DNA from: Oligoflexales bacterium
GTDB taxonomy: Bacteria > Bdellovibrionota_B > Oligoflexia > Oligoflexales > JALZUQ01
Direction of reading: 5' to 3'
Length of the DNA stretch: 43,158 nucleotides
Assembly (NCBI GenBank): GCA_023301565.1
Contig: JALZUO010000053.1
Coordinates: 1-43,158 of the forward strand
Below, piece by piece: positions 18,097 to 26,746 of the stretch. The notes under the pieces are model-generated. The model ran no database searches. It was not told the origin of the DNA and worked only from the letters and a program-made list of their open reading frames with translations. Position numbers and translations under genes: made by a program. The stretch's first letter is position 1, and every line of letters begins with the position of its first letter.

Positions 18097-18708
18097 TTAA
18101 AAGTGACAGTTTGCACATTTGACCAATCGCCCGTGATTTTCTGGGTCTTGGTTATGCACGTGACACCGCAAACACCACCCCATTTGCAGAGGCGCGCCTT
18201 GATATACTTCTTCCATTTCAGCAACTTCACTATGGCAATTCACGCAGTCAACACCGGCTGCAACGTGCGGCTTATGCGTAAACCGCGCATAATCCGGCAA
18301 ATCATGAACCTTAGTCCACTCTACTGGCTTGTTGTTATCGTAGTGTGAAGTTAAAAGCTTGATCGCTTCTTTGTCTGTCGCCGTGTACTTATGACAACCC
18401 ATGCACGTGTTGGTACCAGGAATACCAGCAGAAGGACCTTTTCGAGCAGCCGAATGGCAATACTCACAAGGCATCTTCATGTCACCGGCATGTTTCTTGT
18501 GGCTAAAAGGAATCGGTTGCTCAGGCTGATAAGCAATCGGCCAATACCGATCGACCGAATCACCGGGAGACCAAAAGAAGAACCACTTCGTGTTCATCCA
18601 CTTGTGATCTTTAGGATCCAGTGGATTACAGCTAGTGGTCGCGAAACAAGTCAAAAAGATCGCAGATAAATAAAGAAGAGCTAAGCTCCATCGTACAGCG
18701 TATTTCAA
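18097..18708 (-). CDS. actA: Alternative complex III subunit ActA (pentahaem cytochrome c)
   Basis: ActA is the multihaem cytochrome c subunit of alternative complex III. Five CxxCH motifs are visible (CEYCH, CMGCH, CVNCH, CLRCH, CANCH), the usual five. A hydrophobic N-terminal segment anchors or exports the protein and ends in FATTSC, a possible but weak lipobox. I start at the TTG at 18706-18708, giving 203 residues, because GAGGG lies 7 bp upstream. A frame to 18750 would add a polar leader. It is the first gene of the act operon, 27 bp before actB. Confidence 0.92.
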   Translation of the reverse strand: MKYAVRWSLALLYLSAIFLTCFATTSCNPLDPKDHKWMNTKWFFFWSPGDSVDRYWPIAYQPEQPIPFSHKKHAGDMKMPCEYCHSAARKGPSAGIPGTNTCMGCHKYTATDKEAIKLLTSHYDNNKPVEWTKVHDLPDYARFTHKPHVAAGVDCVNCHSEVAEMEEVYQGAPLQMGWCLRCHVHNQDPENHGRLVKCANCHF

Positions 18709-19045
18709 AAATTCACCCTCACGCCTGCAAGGCCCCAAACATAAACGCAAAACAGCGCTCTATGTGTTAGCAAAAAAGAACTGCAGAATCCATGGAGTCG
18801 ACCTAGGAGGATGCAAAATTAAGCAAAAGACGTACACCCCTACAACCAGTAGTGTTTTCGGTTTCCATGAAGCCAAAAAACAGCCACTCACTAGCCTGTG
18901 ACTTAAGCAATTGGAAGCTTTTTAGACACGCTGAGAATCCTTCTCAACAATTTGAGGCATATTTAACGCTTGCAGGACAGTATGTTGGCCAGTTAGCCAT
19001 GTTTTTAGAATGTAAAAAAATAAAAATAAAAGCAGAGATAAAAAC
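18709..19045. other. Spacer upstream of the act operon
   Basis: This stretch must hold the act promoter on the minus strand, but I cannot pick a convincing -35/-10 pair. A short plus-strand frame (18867-19049) is described under rejected items. AGGAGG at about 18805 is directly followed by ATG and then a stop within four codons, so it is not a usable start. Confidence 0.4.
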
Positions 19046-19606
19046 TTAGTGAGAGACGCAAACCCGTTTTGCAGACTTAGGTGCCGTACTGCAATCGGCG
19101 GGACAACTCAGCGCCCCAAAACGCGCAACCTCAAACCCATTTTTTGCATCTCGGATCGCGCACAAATTAGAGCCCTTGGCGGAAGAACAGCTACACGCCA
19201 CTTTTGCAGGGTCTCCAGCGTTTTTTGTCGGGTATTTTTTTTCACTAGAAGTATAGTACACGTCCCGGTTACCCACGCCCTGATAAACAGTCTTTGGTAG
19301 AAATCCGACTGTTCTGGTCTTTATTTTACTCTGCTGTTTTTTCTGGGCTATTTTTTCTAGCTCTACATCTATTTTTCTTGGATTAGGTTGAACTTTTTTT
19401 TCGGGCAAAACCGCTTTTACAGGTTTATCGAAGGTCTTCGCGTAATGGTTATGGTTAGTTTCAAGTAGTTTTTGTGCTTCTTCAGGTGAGCTTACAATTA
19501 CCTCATCAAGCACCTCTACCGTCGTGCAACCAAAAGTAAGCAGCAACAGGGCCACGATAATGCTTTCGATCGACCTGGACCGTATGTTTAACCTATTATC
19601 TTTCAA
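19046..19606 (-). CDS. Putative lipoprotein with a Cys-rich C-terminus
   Basis: I do not recognise the family. The 186-residue protein has a basic N-terminus and hydrophobic segment ending LLLLTFGC, a lipobox, so Cys27 is the predicted lipid anchor. The middle (about 60-120) is Lys-rich and probably extended. The last 55 residues contain CSCSSAKGSNLC, SCPADC and a final VCVSH, seven Cys in all, suggesting a small disulfide-bonded or metal-binding module. Upstream candidate starts lack ribosome binding sites. It lies alone between the act operon and the haem protein gene. Confidence 0.65.
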   Translation of the reverse strand: MKDNRLNIRSRSIESIIVALLLLTFGCTTVEVLDEVIVSSPEEAQKLLETNHNHYAKTFDKPVKAVLPEKKVQPNPRKIDVELEKIAQKKQQSKIKTRTVGFLPKTVYQGVGNRDVYYTSSEKKYPTKNAGDPAKVACSCSSAKGSNLCAIRDAKNGFEVARFGALSCPADCSTAPKSAKRVCVSH

Positions 19607-19897
19607 ACCGCTTCTTTCCCCTTCTGTACTGGTAGGTCGATCACCTAAGGACTACTAATAACGACTGTTCACTATCCACCCTTGGTCTCTCGGCAGAAAC
19701 TAAGAACAGCCAAAGAGACGCGCTACAGTACGCATATAAGCAACGGATTTTTTTCGTTTTTTACACAGCGCAACAGACCGAAGCCACTGCCTCTTCTAGC
19801 TGCAGCCTGCCAAGAGCTGGGTCAGGTCTGCTTTCTTTTTTGCAGTGCTTTAGCTAAAAGCAGCACAGACGTTGGCATTTAATGGTTTCGGGGGATA
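19607..19897. other. Intergenic spacer before the haem-motif gene
   Basis: This is a spacer of about 290 bp between divergent genes. A 66-codon plus-strand frame at 19682-19882 starts with TTG, has no ribosome binding site and looks like chance. No clear promoter was found. Confidence 0.35.
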
Positions 19898-22270
19898 GTG
19901 GAAGTGACTTTTCAATCTATAGTAAGGACTTTAACCTTTCAGGGTTTATGGTTGAGCTTGATTTTTAGCTCGCTTGCGGCGGAGGCTTTTAGTCTGCCAG
20001 CAAACCCTAGCGAAAACCTCTCTAACTTAACGACTGCGCAAAGCGCTTGGCTAGCTTCTTGCGGCACGCAAGACCACGACATCGGAGGCAGCGGTACAAA
20101 AAAAACTGAAGAAGCTGCAAAAGAAGTTTACGCGCAGCTTATCAGTAAAAAAGCTAATAACTGCCTTGTTTGTCACTCACCAGAAAACGAAGATGAAACC
20201 GGTGCACCCTCAGATTTGTTTTCTACCTTTTTGAATTTTAAAAATTTAGCCACCTCGAGTCCCGACGGCTTTTCTAGCGCTCTTAAAAGAATGCCTCCAG
20301 ATCCAGACGACAAAGAATATCCTAGTAAAGCTGTAAGCGAAAGCCAGCTAAAAACCCTCAGAGTTTGGCTCGAAGAGCAGCAGCAAGAAAAGCTAGAAGA
20401 AGAAAAAACCTTTATTACTACAGATATGATGCTTGCCTGCATTCAGCAGGATCTAAAGAAAATCCATAGTACTGACGCATCCCTTGCAAAGAAAACACGT
20501 TATTTTACTTTGACGCATTTACACAATGCAGGGTTAAACGATCAACTGTCGCTGTATCAAAACGGTGTTTCGTTTTTGATGAACAGCCTAAGCTGGAGGC
20601 TCAACGTCGTTCGCCCAAAAGCAGTCGATCAAGATGGTACAATTTTAAGAATAAACACGGACGACTATGCCTGGCGTTTTGGACAGTGGAAGCACCTGGC
20701 TCAAAAAGATCCATACCCTATTGCACCGTTTAGCCAAGAGGGTTTAAACGCTATGAGGCTCGCTAGAGAATTAAGCGACACCAAAGCGCCAGCCATCCGT
20801 GGTGATTGGTTTGTACGGGTTGGCTCGTCTCCTGTACCGAGCAAAATAGCAAACCCAGGTGTACCGCAATTTAAAGACGGGCTATACGAGCTCTTACTCT
20901 TTGGCTCATTAGGCGGCCTTGATGGCCTGCAAACCTTCCTGGACTTGAACATCGCAGAATCCATCCGAATGTTTGAGGCAAAACGAGCAGCCACCATTAA
21001 ATCAGGCGTATCCAACGCACAGCGCATTATTGAACGCCACAGTTTAGATCTGCAAAAGGTTTTGCAGAAAAGGGATGAAAGACTTCACTCCAAAGACCTA
21101 GCAAGAATCCCGGATGCAAACCGGCCAGCGTTTAGAGGCTATTTTTGGTCAAGCTACGACTACCTCGATCGCCTTCTTGCAAACAAAGACATAAAAGAAC
21201 CGCAAGCGAACCTGGGCCATGCAGGCGGAGAGTTTTTATTTAGCCTTCCCAATGGAGGGCAAGGGTACTATTTGGCTGAATCCGACGGAACTCGCCTAGA
21301 CAGTGTCCCTAAAGGTATTGCCAGCAACAAGCTTGACCGCAAAAATCAGCACATCGTTTGGAACGGGTTTAGCTGTATGGGCTGTCATAACCAAGGCATC
21401 TTTCAAATGAAGCTTGGCGTCAAAGATGGCTTTGTCGACTACCAAAACAACTACGCCAATGAATTTGCTACGCAAATGTACCCAGCACCTGAAGAAATCC
21501 AAAAGCTTTTTACAAAAGACACAGAGCAGTTCAACTACTTTGCAAAAAAGGCACTTTATGCTGGATCGCAAACACCAAATGCAGTCTTCGAAGGGCACAA
21601 GCTTCACACATCTCCTGTAACCCCTCGACAAGCAGCAGCTGAGTTTGGCGTAACAGAGCAGCTTTTTAGGCGAGCCTTTGTAAATGCTGGCTTAGACAAA
21701 GCAAGAAACCTGGATATCGCAAAAATTGAGCGAGAAATAGTTAAAACTAACTATCGCAAAATTTTAACAGCGATCTATGAACTCAAGCAAAAACAAGCCC
21801 TAGAAAAACGTGTGTTCGGATTATCTGAAAAAGAAGAAAAATTCCGTGGAAAGCTAGAGCAAGCTATAGATGAACTTGAAGAAACCATCGAAAACAGCGA
21901 GTTTTTAAATGGCAAAAAACGAATGACCCTTGCAGAAGCCAAACTTATACATAAGGGCCGTAGCTTTAGCTTCCAAGGAAAACTCTATCACTACAACCCT
22001 GGTCAGATAGTTCCAGACTTTAGCAGTAAGACTATTGGCGACATCAGGATAAAACCTGGACACATCAATGATGCAGACCTAAAAAGACAACTAACCCAAG
22101 TCATTCCAAACTGGAGAGATCGGGTGGTAGTCAAAGACGGCCTTGTTTACAGCTGGGTACGGCTAGCACCTGTCCGGGTACCTGCAGGGACCAAAACTTA
22201 TGTGACCAAAGAAGGTATACCCCTTGCTTTGGATACCGATGGCAACCCTTACCGAATCATAAAGCCGTAG
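19898..22270 (+). CDS. Secreted protein with two CxxCH haem motifs
   Basis: A 790-residue exported protein with a signal peptide (about 1-30). A class I cytochrome c-like module comes first: C89-L-V-C92-H93 with ALKRMPPDPDD as a likely Met-ligand loop near 130. A second motif, C493-M-G-C496-H497, sits in the stretch SCMGCHNQGI behind SLPNGGQGYYLAESDG. That block resembles a CMxCHxxGI unit of large secreted proteins in myxobacteria and planctomycetes. Residues about 620-680 form a charged coiled coil. The GTG at 19898 has GGGGGA very close; the GTG at 19904 is better spaced. Its function is unknown; electron transfer or a redox enzyme is an inference. It is related to the gene at 24652-26337. 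Confidence 0.75.
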   Translation: MEVTFQSIVRTLTFQGLWLSLIFSSLAAEAFSLPANPSENLSNLTTAQSAWLASCGTQDHDIGGSGTKKTEEAAKEVYAQLISKKANNCLVCHSPENEDETGAPSDLFSTFLNFKNLATSSPDGFSSALKRMPPDPDDKEYPSKAVSESQLKTLRVWLEEQQQEKLEEEKTFITTDMMLACIQQDLKKIHSTDASLAKKTRYFTLTHLHNAGLNDQLSLYQNGVSFLMNSLSWRLNVVRPKAVDQDGTILRINTDDYAWRFGQWKHLAQKDPYPIAPFSQEGLNAMRLARELSDTKAPAIRGDWFVRVGSSPVPSKIANPGVPQFKDGLYELLLFGSLGGLDGLQTFLDLNIAESIRMFEAKRAATIKSGVSNAQRIIERHSLDLQKVLQKRDERLHSKDLARIPDANRPAFRGYFWSSYDYLDRLLANKDIKEPQANLGHAGGEFLFSLPNGGQGYYLAESDGTRLDSVPKGIASNKLDRKNQHIVWNGFSCMGCHNQGIFQMKLGVKDGFVDYQNNYANEFATQMYPAPEEIQKLFTKDTEQFNYFAKKALYAGSQTPNAVFEGHKLHTSPVTPRQAAAEFGVTEQLFRRAFVNAGLDKARNLDIAKIEREIVKTNYRKILTAIYELKQKQALEKRVFGLSEKEEKFRGKLEQAIDELEETIENSEFLNGKKRMTLAEAKLIHKGRSFSFQGKLYHYNPGQIVPDFSSKTIGDIRIKPGHINDADLKRQLTQVIPNWRDRVVVKDGLVYSWVRLAPVRVPAGTKTYVTKEGIPLALDTDGNPYRIIKP

Positions 22271-22310
22271 GCACCTCTTTTTAGTCTATCCAAAAATGAA
22301 AATAAAAAAA

Positions 22311-22339
22311 GCCCTTCCATCACAAAACGGCGGAAGGGC
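22311..22339. terminator. Bidirectional intrinsic terminator
   Basis: GCCCTTCC (22311-22318) pairs with GGAAGGGC (22332-22339), with runs of A before and T after. It lies between the convergent haem-motif gene and the HhH protein gene. The U-run is stronger on the minus strand. Confidence 0.85.
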
Positions 22340-22368
22340 CTTTTAGGGTTTTAAAACAGTTGAGTTTT

Positions 22369-22989
22369 TTACTCTACTCCACCTTTATGTGCACCTTGCC
22401 ATTTTTCCAGCTCGTCCCACTTGCCTTCTGCAGCCATTCCAGCTTGCTTTGGCCAAGAACCAGGTTTATGCATCTTGAAACGGGGTCCTGCCTCGTCCAG
22501 CCATTTCTTAATGTCAGCCGGATCTGTTTTTGCGAGCTGCGCCCAGGTTTTGACGCCGTTTTTGTTGATGATCTCTTCGATTTTCGGGCCTATGCCTTCG
22601 ACTTTTTTTAGATCATCTGGCTTAGATGGCTTAGCTGCTGCAAAAGACGATGCTACTGCTGCGACAGGAGCCGCTGCCGCGACAACTGTTTTCGTGCTGC
22701 ACTTGGCATGTTCGCGTTGGAGCGATTCAACCTTGCTATTACAATCGCTCAACTTTGCGAGGCAACCTGCGTGATCTCGCTTCATAGACTCATACTTGCT
22801 TTTCCAATCGCTAGTATCTTTACTAGAAGGTTCTTTGCGCAAACGCTCATACTTCGACTTATAATCATCTCGTTCGCTATAGGCACGCGTAAGCATAGAT
22901 TTGAAGTTACCCCAAATCCACCAGCCTAAAAGAAGCCCTAGTAAAAATGCACCTAATAGCGCAAGCCAAAATAAAGTTGTTAAACACAT
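22369..22989 (-). CDS. Membrane-anchored protein with a C-terminal helix-hairpin-helix domain
   Basis: The 206-residue protein has one N-terminal membrane helix (about 5-26, rich in Leu, Gly and Trp), then a coiled coil with Cys residues (about 30-92), then an Ala-rich linker. The C-terminal domain (about 118-200) contains LKKVEGIGPKIEEIINKNGV, RFKMHKPGSWPKQAGMAA and KWDELEKWQ. This unit is widespread behind membrane anchors in Gram-negative bacteria and is sometimes mislabelled ribosomal protein L21. HhH motifs often bind DNA, but here the role is unknown. Its ATG overlaps the stop of the OmpA-like gene by one base (TAATG), and GGGAGAG precedes it, so the two proteins likely act together. 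Confidence 0.8.
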   Translation of the reverse strand: MCLTTLFWLALLGAFLLGLLLGWWIWGNFKSMLTRAYSERDDYKSKYERLRKEPSSKDTSDWKSKYESMKRDHAGCLAKLSDCNSKVESLQREHAKCSTKTVVAAAAPVAAVASSFAAAKPSKPDDLKKVEGIGPKIEEIINKNGVKTWAQLAKTDPADIKKWLDEAGPRFKMHKPGSWPKQAGMAAEGKWDELEKWQGAHKGGVE

Positions 22990-23705
22990 TATTGCTCTCC
23001 CTGCAGTTTAAATTCAATTCTTCTGTTCTTTGCCAGACCGTCAGGCGTGGATTCGTTTGCGATTGGGTTGGCTTCGCCCATGCCAACAGCAGATGCACGT
23101 CCAGAGGTTAAACCGAGCTGGTACAGCCTGACAACCACAGCGTTCGCACGTCTTTCCGAAAGGCTTTGATTGTTGCTGGCGCTACCCCTTGTATCGGTAT
23201 GTCCTTCTATAACTACCCGAAGCTTATCGCACTGTTGCAAAGTCTCTGCTAGCTGACTTAACAGCTGATCGCTAGAGGTAGATATGTTTGCTCGCCCCGT
23301 TTGAAACTGAATTTTGTTTTGCGCAAGAAGTTTATTAAGTTTCTTTTGGCAGTCGTTTTTACTAAGCTCAACCGGTGGGGGAACGGCCTTGGGTTTAACT
23401 ATAGCGACCGGTTGTCCTTTGACCACTACTGCCGATGCATCTATCCGTGATCTACACCCTCTACAAGAAAGCACGGCTGCTCTCTTTAGTTCTTGGCTTG
23501 CGACCACCCCGCTAAGCCTTATCTTGCCGCATGAATCTGCATCCACACTGATACCAGCAAAATCAGGGTTTGATTTTAACCTTTCAACCACAGATGATTT
23601 TTTGGATGCAATGCAGTCATCTACGACATCACAGCCATAGAAAACCAGCGATCCGTAAATCAAAAAGGCTAAAAAGCCTATGATCAACTTCACAAAAGTA
23701 GACAT
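22989..23705 (-). CDS. OmpA-family protein with an N-terminal BON-like region
   Basis: The 238-residue protein has an N-terminal hydrophobic segment (about 5-25) with a Cys near its end. A BON-like lipid-binding region (about 38-95) contains SVVERLKSN and GKIRLSGVV. An OmpA C-terminal peptidoglycan-binding domain (about 128-236) contains IEGHTDTRG, NQSLSERRANAV and KNRRIEFKL, with the usual Asp and Arg for diaminopimelate binding. CAGGAG lies 6 bp before the ATG. It is first in a two-gene operon with the HhH protein. A role linking membrane and cell wall is inferred. Confidence 0.82.
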   Translation of the reverse strand: MSTFVKLIIGFLAFLIYGSLVFYGCDVVDDCIASKKSSVVERLKSNPDFAGISVDADSCGKIRLSGVVASQELKRAAVLSCRGCRSRIDASAVVVKGQPVAIVKPKAVPPPVELSKNDCQKKLNKLLAQNKIQFQTGRANISTSSDQLLSQLAETLQQCDKLRVVIEGHTDTRGSASNNQSLSERRANAVVVRLYQLGLTSGRASAVGMGEANPIANESTPDGLAKNRRIEFKLQGEQ

Positions 23706-23762
23706 TTATATCTCCTGATAATGTTTCAGCAGACATAATGGTAGGTTATTTCAAGAGCTTAT

Positions 23763-23797
23763 GCAAAAAAAGGAAATGCGAACCATTACGGTTCGCA
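23763..23797 (-). terminator. Intrinsic terminator on the minus strand
   Basis: TGCGAACC (23777-23784) pairs with GGTTCGCA (23790-23797) around a 5-nt loop. On the minus strand the stem is followed by a pyrimidine-rich tract with seven Ts. It would stop transcripts coming from the IS remnant before the OmpA gene. Confidence 0.6.
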
Positions 23798-23874
23798 AAT
23801 AAATATACTTTGAAAGCTCTATTTATTTTAAAACACTTCTCTTCAAAAAAAAACTTATTCAAACCCTAGCTGAG

Positions 23875-24309
23875 TCAAAGGCATGTCAAACCGCCCCCCC
23901 CCCCATTACGAGGTTCACCAGTTAGTAGAATCCATCCAGTAATTTTGCATACAGGATCTCTGCCATATTCCAAAGACGTTAATCCGCTTAACTTGCTCTT
24001 TGGAGGACTGGTTTTTCTTTGAAGACCAGCCTCGCGGTAGATTCTCACAGTTTTTTTGTGGTTGATCTTAAAGCCATCTCTTCGAAGCATCAGGTCTACC
24101 ATCGGCATCCCATATCTAGGCTTTTTAACAATGATCTCATGGGTCTTTGCAAGAACCACAGAATCGTCTTTAGGCCTTGGCAGGTAGCTCTTTGTGCTTC
24201 TATGGATGCCTACTACTTTACTGGCCCGCCGTTCGCTCAAAGAAAACTTAGGCAACCTCAAATAAGTAGGCCAGAGTAATGTATAATAGGTCTCAATCTT
24301 TAACGACAA
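23875..24309 (-). pseudogene. Truncated IS3-family transposase (OrfB fragment)
   Basis: Residues about 20-105 match the N-terminal HTH_21 part of IS3-family OrfB, with LSERRASKVVGIHRSTKSY, KKPRYGMPMVDLMLRRDG and KKTVRIYREAGLQRKTSPP. The DDE catalytic core that normally follows is missing; unrelated sequence continues to the stop. No OrfA is present. The 3' end contains 11 consecutive G on the coding strand (23894-23904), a slippage-prone run. No terminal inverted repeats of an intact element were found, so this is a decayed remnant. Confidence 0.75.
24282..24287 (+). promoter_or_regulatory. Consensus -10 element for the dodecin gene
   Basis: A perfect TATAAT lies 37 bp before the dodecin ATG. 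The region 17 bp further upstream is AT-rich but no good -35 is visible. Transcription would begin near 24294. The element overlaps the 5' part of the IS remnant on the other strand. Confidence 0.45.
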
Positions 24310-24324
24310 ACAAAGGGAGTTGGT

Positions 24325-24543
24325 ATGTCGAACATGATCGCAAGCGGTGCAGTTAAAATTATTGAATTGGTAGGAATTTCTACAAAAAGCTTTGATGACG
24401 CAATTGAAGTTGCTGTTGCTAAGGCAAGCGAAAGCATCAAAGGGATAAGCGGTGTAGACGTAAAAAACATGTCTGTAAAAATTAAAGACGGCAAAATCGC
24501 AAGCTACTCTGTGAACATGAAAATTGCGTTTGGCGTAAAATAA
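24325..24543 (+). CDS. Dodecin family protein
   Basis: Dodecins are small proteins that assemble into hollow 12-mers and store or buffer flavins. This 72-residue protein matches the fold and length: KIIELVGISTKSFDDAIEVAVAKA, then a short loop, then DGKIASYSVNMKIAFGV. GGAG lies 5 bp before the ATG. It contains no tryptophan; the flavin-stacking Trp of characterised dodecins aligns with G43. It may therefore bind another ligand, bind flavin weakly, or bind none. It stands alone between the IS remnant and the second haem-motif gene. Confidence 0.88.
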   Translation: MSNMIASGAVKIIELVGISTKSFDDAIEVAVAKASESIKGISGVDVKNMSVKIKDGKIASYSVNMKIAFGVK

Positions 24544-24569
24544 TTCATTTTCACCTATAAATTTAAAAG

Positions 24570-24610
24570 CCCCCCGGCTCTGAGTCTTTATAGATTTATG
24601 TGGCGGGGGG
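24570..24610. terminator. GC-rich hairpin between dodecin and haem-motif genes
   Basis: CCCCCCG (24570-24576) can pair with CGGGGGG (24604-24610) across a loop of about 27 nt. It lies between two convergent genes. The large loop and lack of a U-run make terminator function uncertain. Confidence 0.3.
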
Positions 24611-24651
24611 AGTCAAAACAGGTACTGCACGCATGCTCCCCTTTGCCGAAC

Positions 24652-26337
24652 CTACTCGTATACGGGGTTTTTCGCCCACTTTTCAAACATTTCAATATAG
24701 TGTTCGGGGACAGTGTCACCTAACCTAGGCATCCTAGTAATGCCATCGCCACGCATAGACCTCATCATTAAATCATTGATTTCTGGATCTTTAACAACGT
24801 TATATTCCTCAAACTCTGTATGGCAACTAATACAGTCATACTTTTTACCGGGAACCCTGCTAGACAACAGAGGCAATATATCCTTTTTCCAGGTTATTTT
24901 TCCCCCGTTTTGAGGTGCGCCTTCTAAGTTAATTTCTTTTCTAACATCTGTTTCTTGTTTGATACCCACAGCAGCCTTCGCTAAATACTGTTTCCAGCTA
25001 TCAATCTGCTCTTTAAACTTATCTTTTGTTTCTCCGCTGTCTCTATAAAGACACGTACTAAAGGCGTACTTATCTCTCACACTAGACTCTTTTCCTTCAA
25101 TGGAGAACAACACAGGTTCTTTTGTTCGTCCGCTTGCATAGTTATTTAATGTTTTTTTACTACCAAAAATCGATACCGCAGCTATTTTTTCCATCGCACT
25201 GAAGTACTCACCCCTAGCTCTAAGAAAGTAAACGTCCAGCTCTTTTTGCGTGCTCCAGCCATTGCCTTTTTTGCTAGTATCTACTTTGGCACCGCGGATT
25301 CCGTTAGTGTGACAACCCATACATGATCTACCTGGCACCAGCTGGTACCCACCCTTAGGGTTACCTGGATCAATAACCCCCGTTCGGATTGCTCGGGTCC
25401 CGACAGTGTATGCACTGTTTCTTAGAACAGCAAAACGCAGCAACCCGTTCGGCAACTGTTGAATCGCTTCAAAACCAGAAATATTATTATTTTTTCTTTC
25501 TGGCAATCTCGGCATGTTATCAAATGTATGTTTTTTTTGAGGATCGCTAGCTGGATTTGACTTTAACGGTGCCAATAACGGGAATCTTCGTTGATCCATT
25601 TCATTGGTACTTGGGTCACCTGACAAAAACACCAACCTTTTTAAGCCATTTACAACTACCTCTTTTACTAGGAGGACTCTAGGGCCACAGGGTATCCCGT
25701 TTGAATAACCGCCAATCCCTACTACACTTTGATCCTTAGAAAACCTATACTCTTGATCATGGAAATCTAAGAAAACATAATAGTTCGAAGGGTGCATAAG
25801 TACGTATGCCAGCCTTGAAGTAGTAATTACTCCTTGTTTAAACCCTTGAATATCTTCGCTTGACGGCGGCACAAAGGGCTGTTCAGATTTGTCGTCTGAC
25901 CGGTCAGGGGCCTCAGTGAAGCTAGTCGCCAACTTCCACATTAGGTCCCAGCTTTCACCCCAGATTTTTTTTATGTCGATCTCGTACAACAAACAATTTT
26001 TTTCACTGACGTCTTTAATCCCACCTATCTTTTTTGCAAATGAAGTATGGAAAAGTGCTTTTATCGCACCCATCCTAGATAGGTTTATCTTATTCAAGTT
26101 TTTTGAACTTAAAACGGCTGAATCAATGGCTATGTACTTGTAGTTTGACGGTTTACTAGGGAGGTTTTCAATCCATTTCTTAAGCTGTTTAGCGCTAACA
26201 TTCCTTGGATCTTTCGTACAAAAACCAAGGTTTTCGTGCTTAGGTTTTTGTTTTTTTTCGTTAATTTTACCGCTACAAATTGCACTAAAAGAAATAGTCG
26301 AACTTAGAATGAAAAGTAAAGTTTTAGACAAGCTCAT
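24652..26337 (-). CDS. Second secreted protein with two CxxCH haem motifs
   Basis: From the ATG at 26335-26337 (AAGG about 8 bp upstream) the protein has 561 residues with a signal peptide ending near SAICSG. Counting from a GTG three codons earlier, one motif is C342-M-G-C345-H346 in SCMGCHTNGI, preceded by QQLPNGLLRFAV. The other is C505-I-S-C508-H509 near the C-terminus, followed by GITRMPRLGD, a likely Met-ligand loop of a class I cytochrome c. It shares both modules with the 19898-22270 protein but in the opposite order. No enzyme motif was recognised. A periplasmic redox role is an inference. Confidence 0.75.
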   Translation of the reverse strand: MSLSKTLLFILSSTISFSAICSGKINEKKQKPKHENLGFCTKDPRNVSAKQLKKWIENLPSKPSNYKYIAIDSAVLSSKNLNKINLSRMGAIKALFHTSFAKKIGGIKDVSEKNCLLYEIDIKKIWGESWDLMWKLATSFTEAPDRSDDKSEQPFVPPSSEDIQGFKQGVITTSRLAYVLMHPSNYYVFLDFHDQEYRFSKDQSVVGIGGYSNGIPCGPRVLLVKEVVVNGLKRLVFLSGDPSTNEMDQRRFPLLAPLKSNPASDPQKKHTFDNMPRLPERKNNNISGFEAIQQLPNGLLRFAVLRNSAYTVGTRAIRTGVIDPGNPKGGYQLVPGRSCMGCHTNGIRGAKVDTSKKGNGWSTQKELDVYFLRARGEYFSAMEKIAAVSIFGSKKTLNNYASGRTKEPVLFSIEGKESSVRDKYAFSTCLYRDSGETKDKFKEQIDSWKQYLAKAAVGIKQETDVRKEINLEGAPQNGGKITWKKDILPLLSSRVPGKKYDCISCHTEFEEYNVVKDPEINDLMMRSMRGDGITRMPRLGDTVPEHYIEMFEKWAKNPVYE

Positions 26338-26746
26338 TCGAATCACCTTATGCTTATTATATTTGTTTTAAGGAGGTCACGGAAACACCGTGTGGTTTCT
26401 ACCTACCAGTCGCAGTGTTTGCAGTCAACAAGACTTAGAGCACCTATATTCTTAAAATTTAAGCTGCTAGAATACCCGATTTTTTTCGCGTTATAGGTGA
26501 GTTTTTACGTTGAAACTTAATGTTCTTCCTGAAAATAAACTAAAAGCAATTTAGTACAACTCACAAGGTTAGCACCATGCACTGGCCTATTTGGCTCGTA
26601 TAGATAATACCTTTAAAATACTACTCTTCTTCTATTTTAAATTAATTTTATTACTTTTTAATGATTTTATGTTACTATAAAAACAATCTATGCTTTGTAC
26701 GGTATAGACGTTATTGTTGAATTTATTTTGTTGAAGTGGAGTTATT
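26338..26746. other. Divergent intergenic region of about 410 bp
   Basis: This region separates the second haem-motif gene from the Cys-repeat lipoprotein. A small inverted repeat, CACGG then CCGTG, lies at about 26378-26392. The half nearest 26747 is very AT-rich and probably holds promoters for both genes, but no clear -35/-10 pair stands out. No coding region was found. Confidence 0.4.

Noticed and set aside
18867-19049. Plus-strand frame of about 60 codons with ATG at 18867
   Set aside because: No ribosome binding site, and it ends exactly in the 3' end of the convergent lipoprotein gene. Composition is not convincing enough to call a gene.
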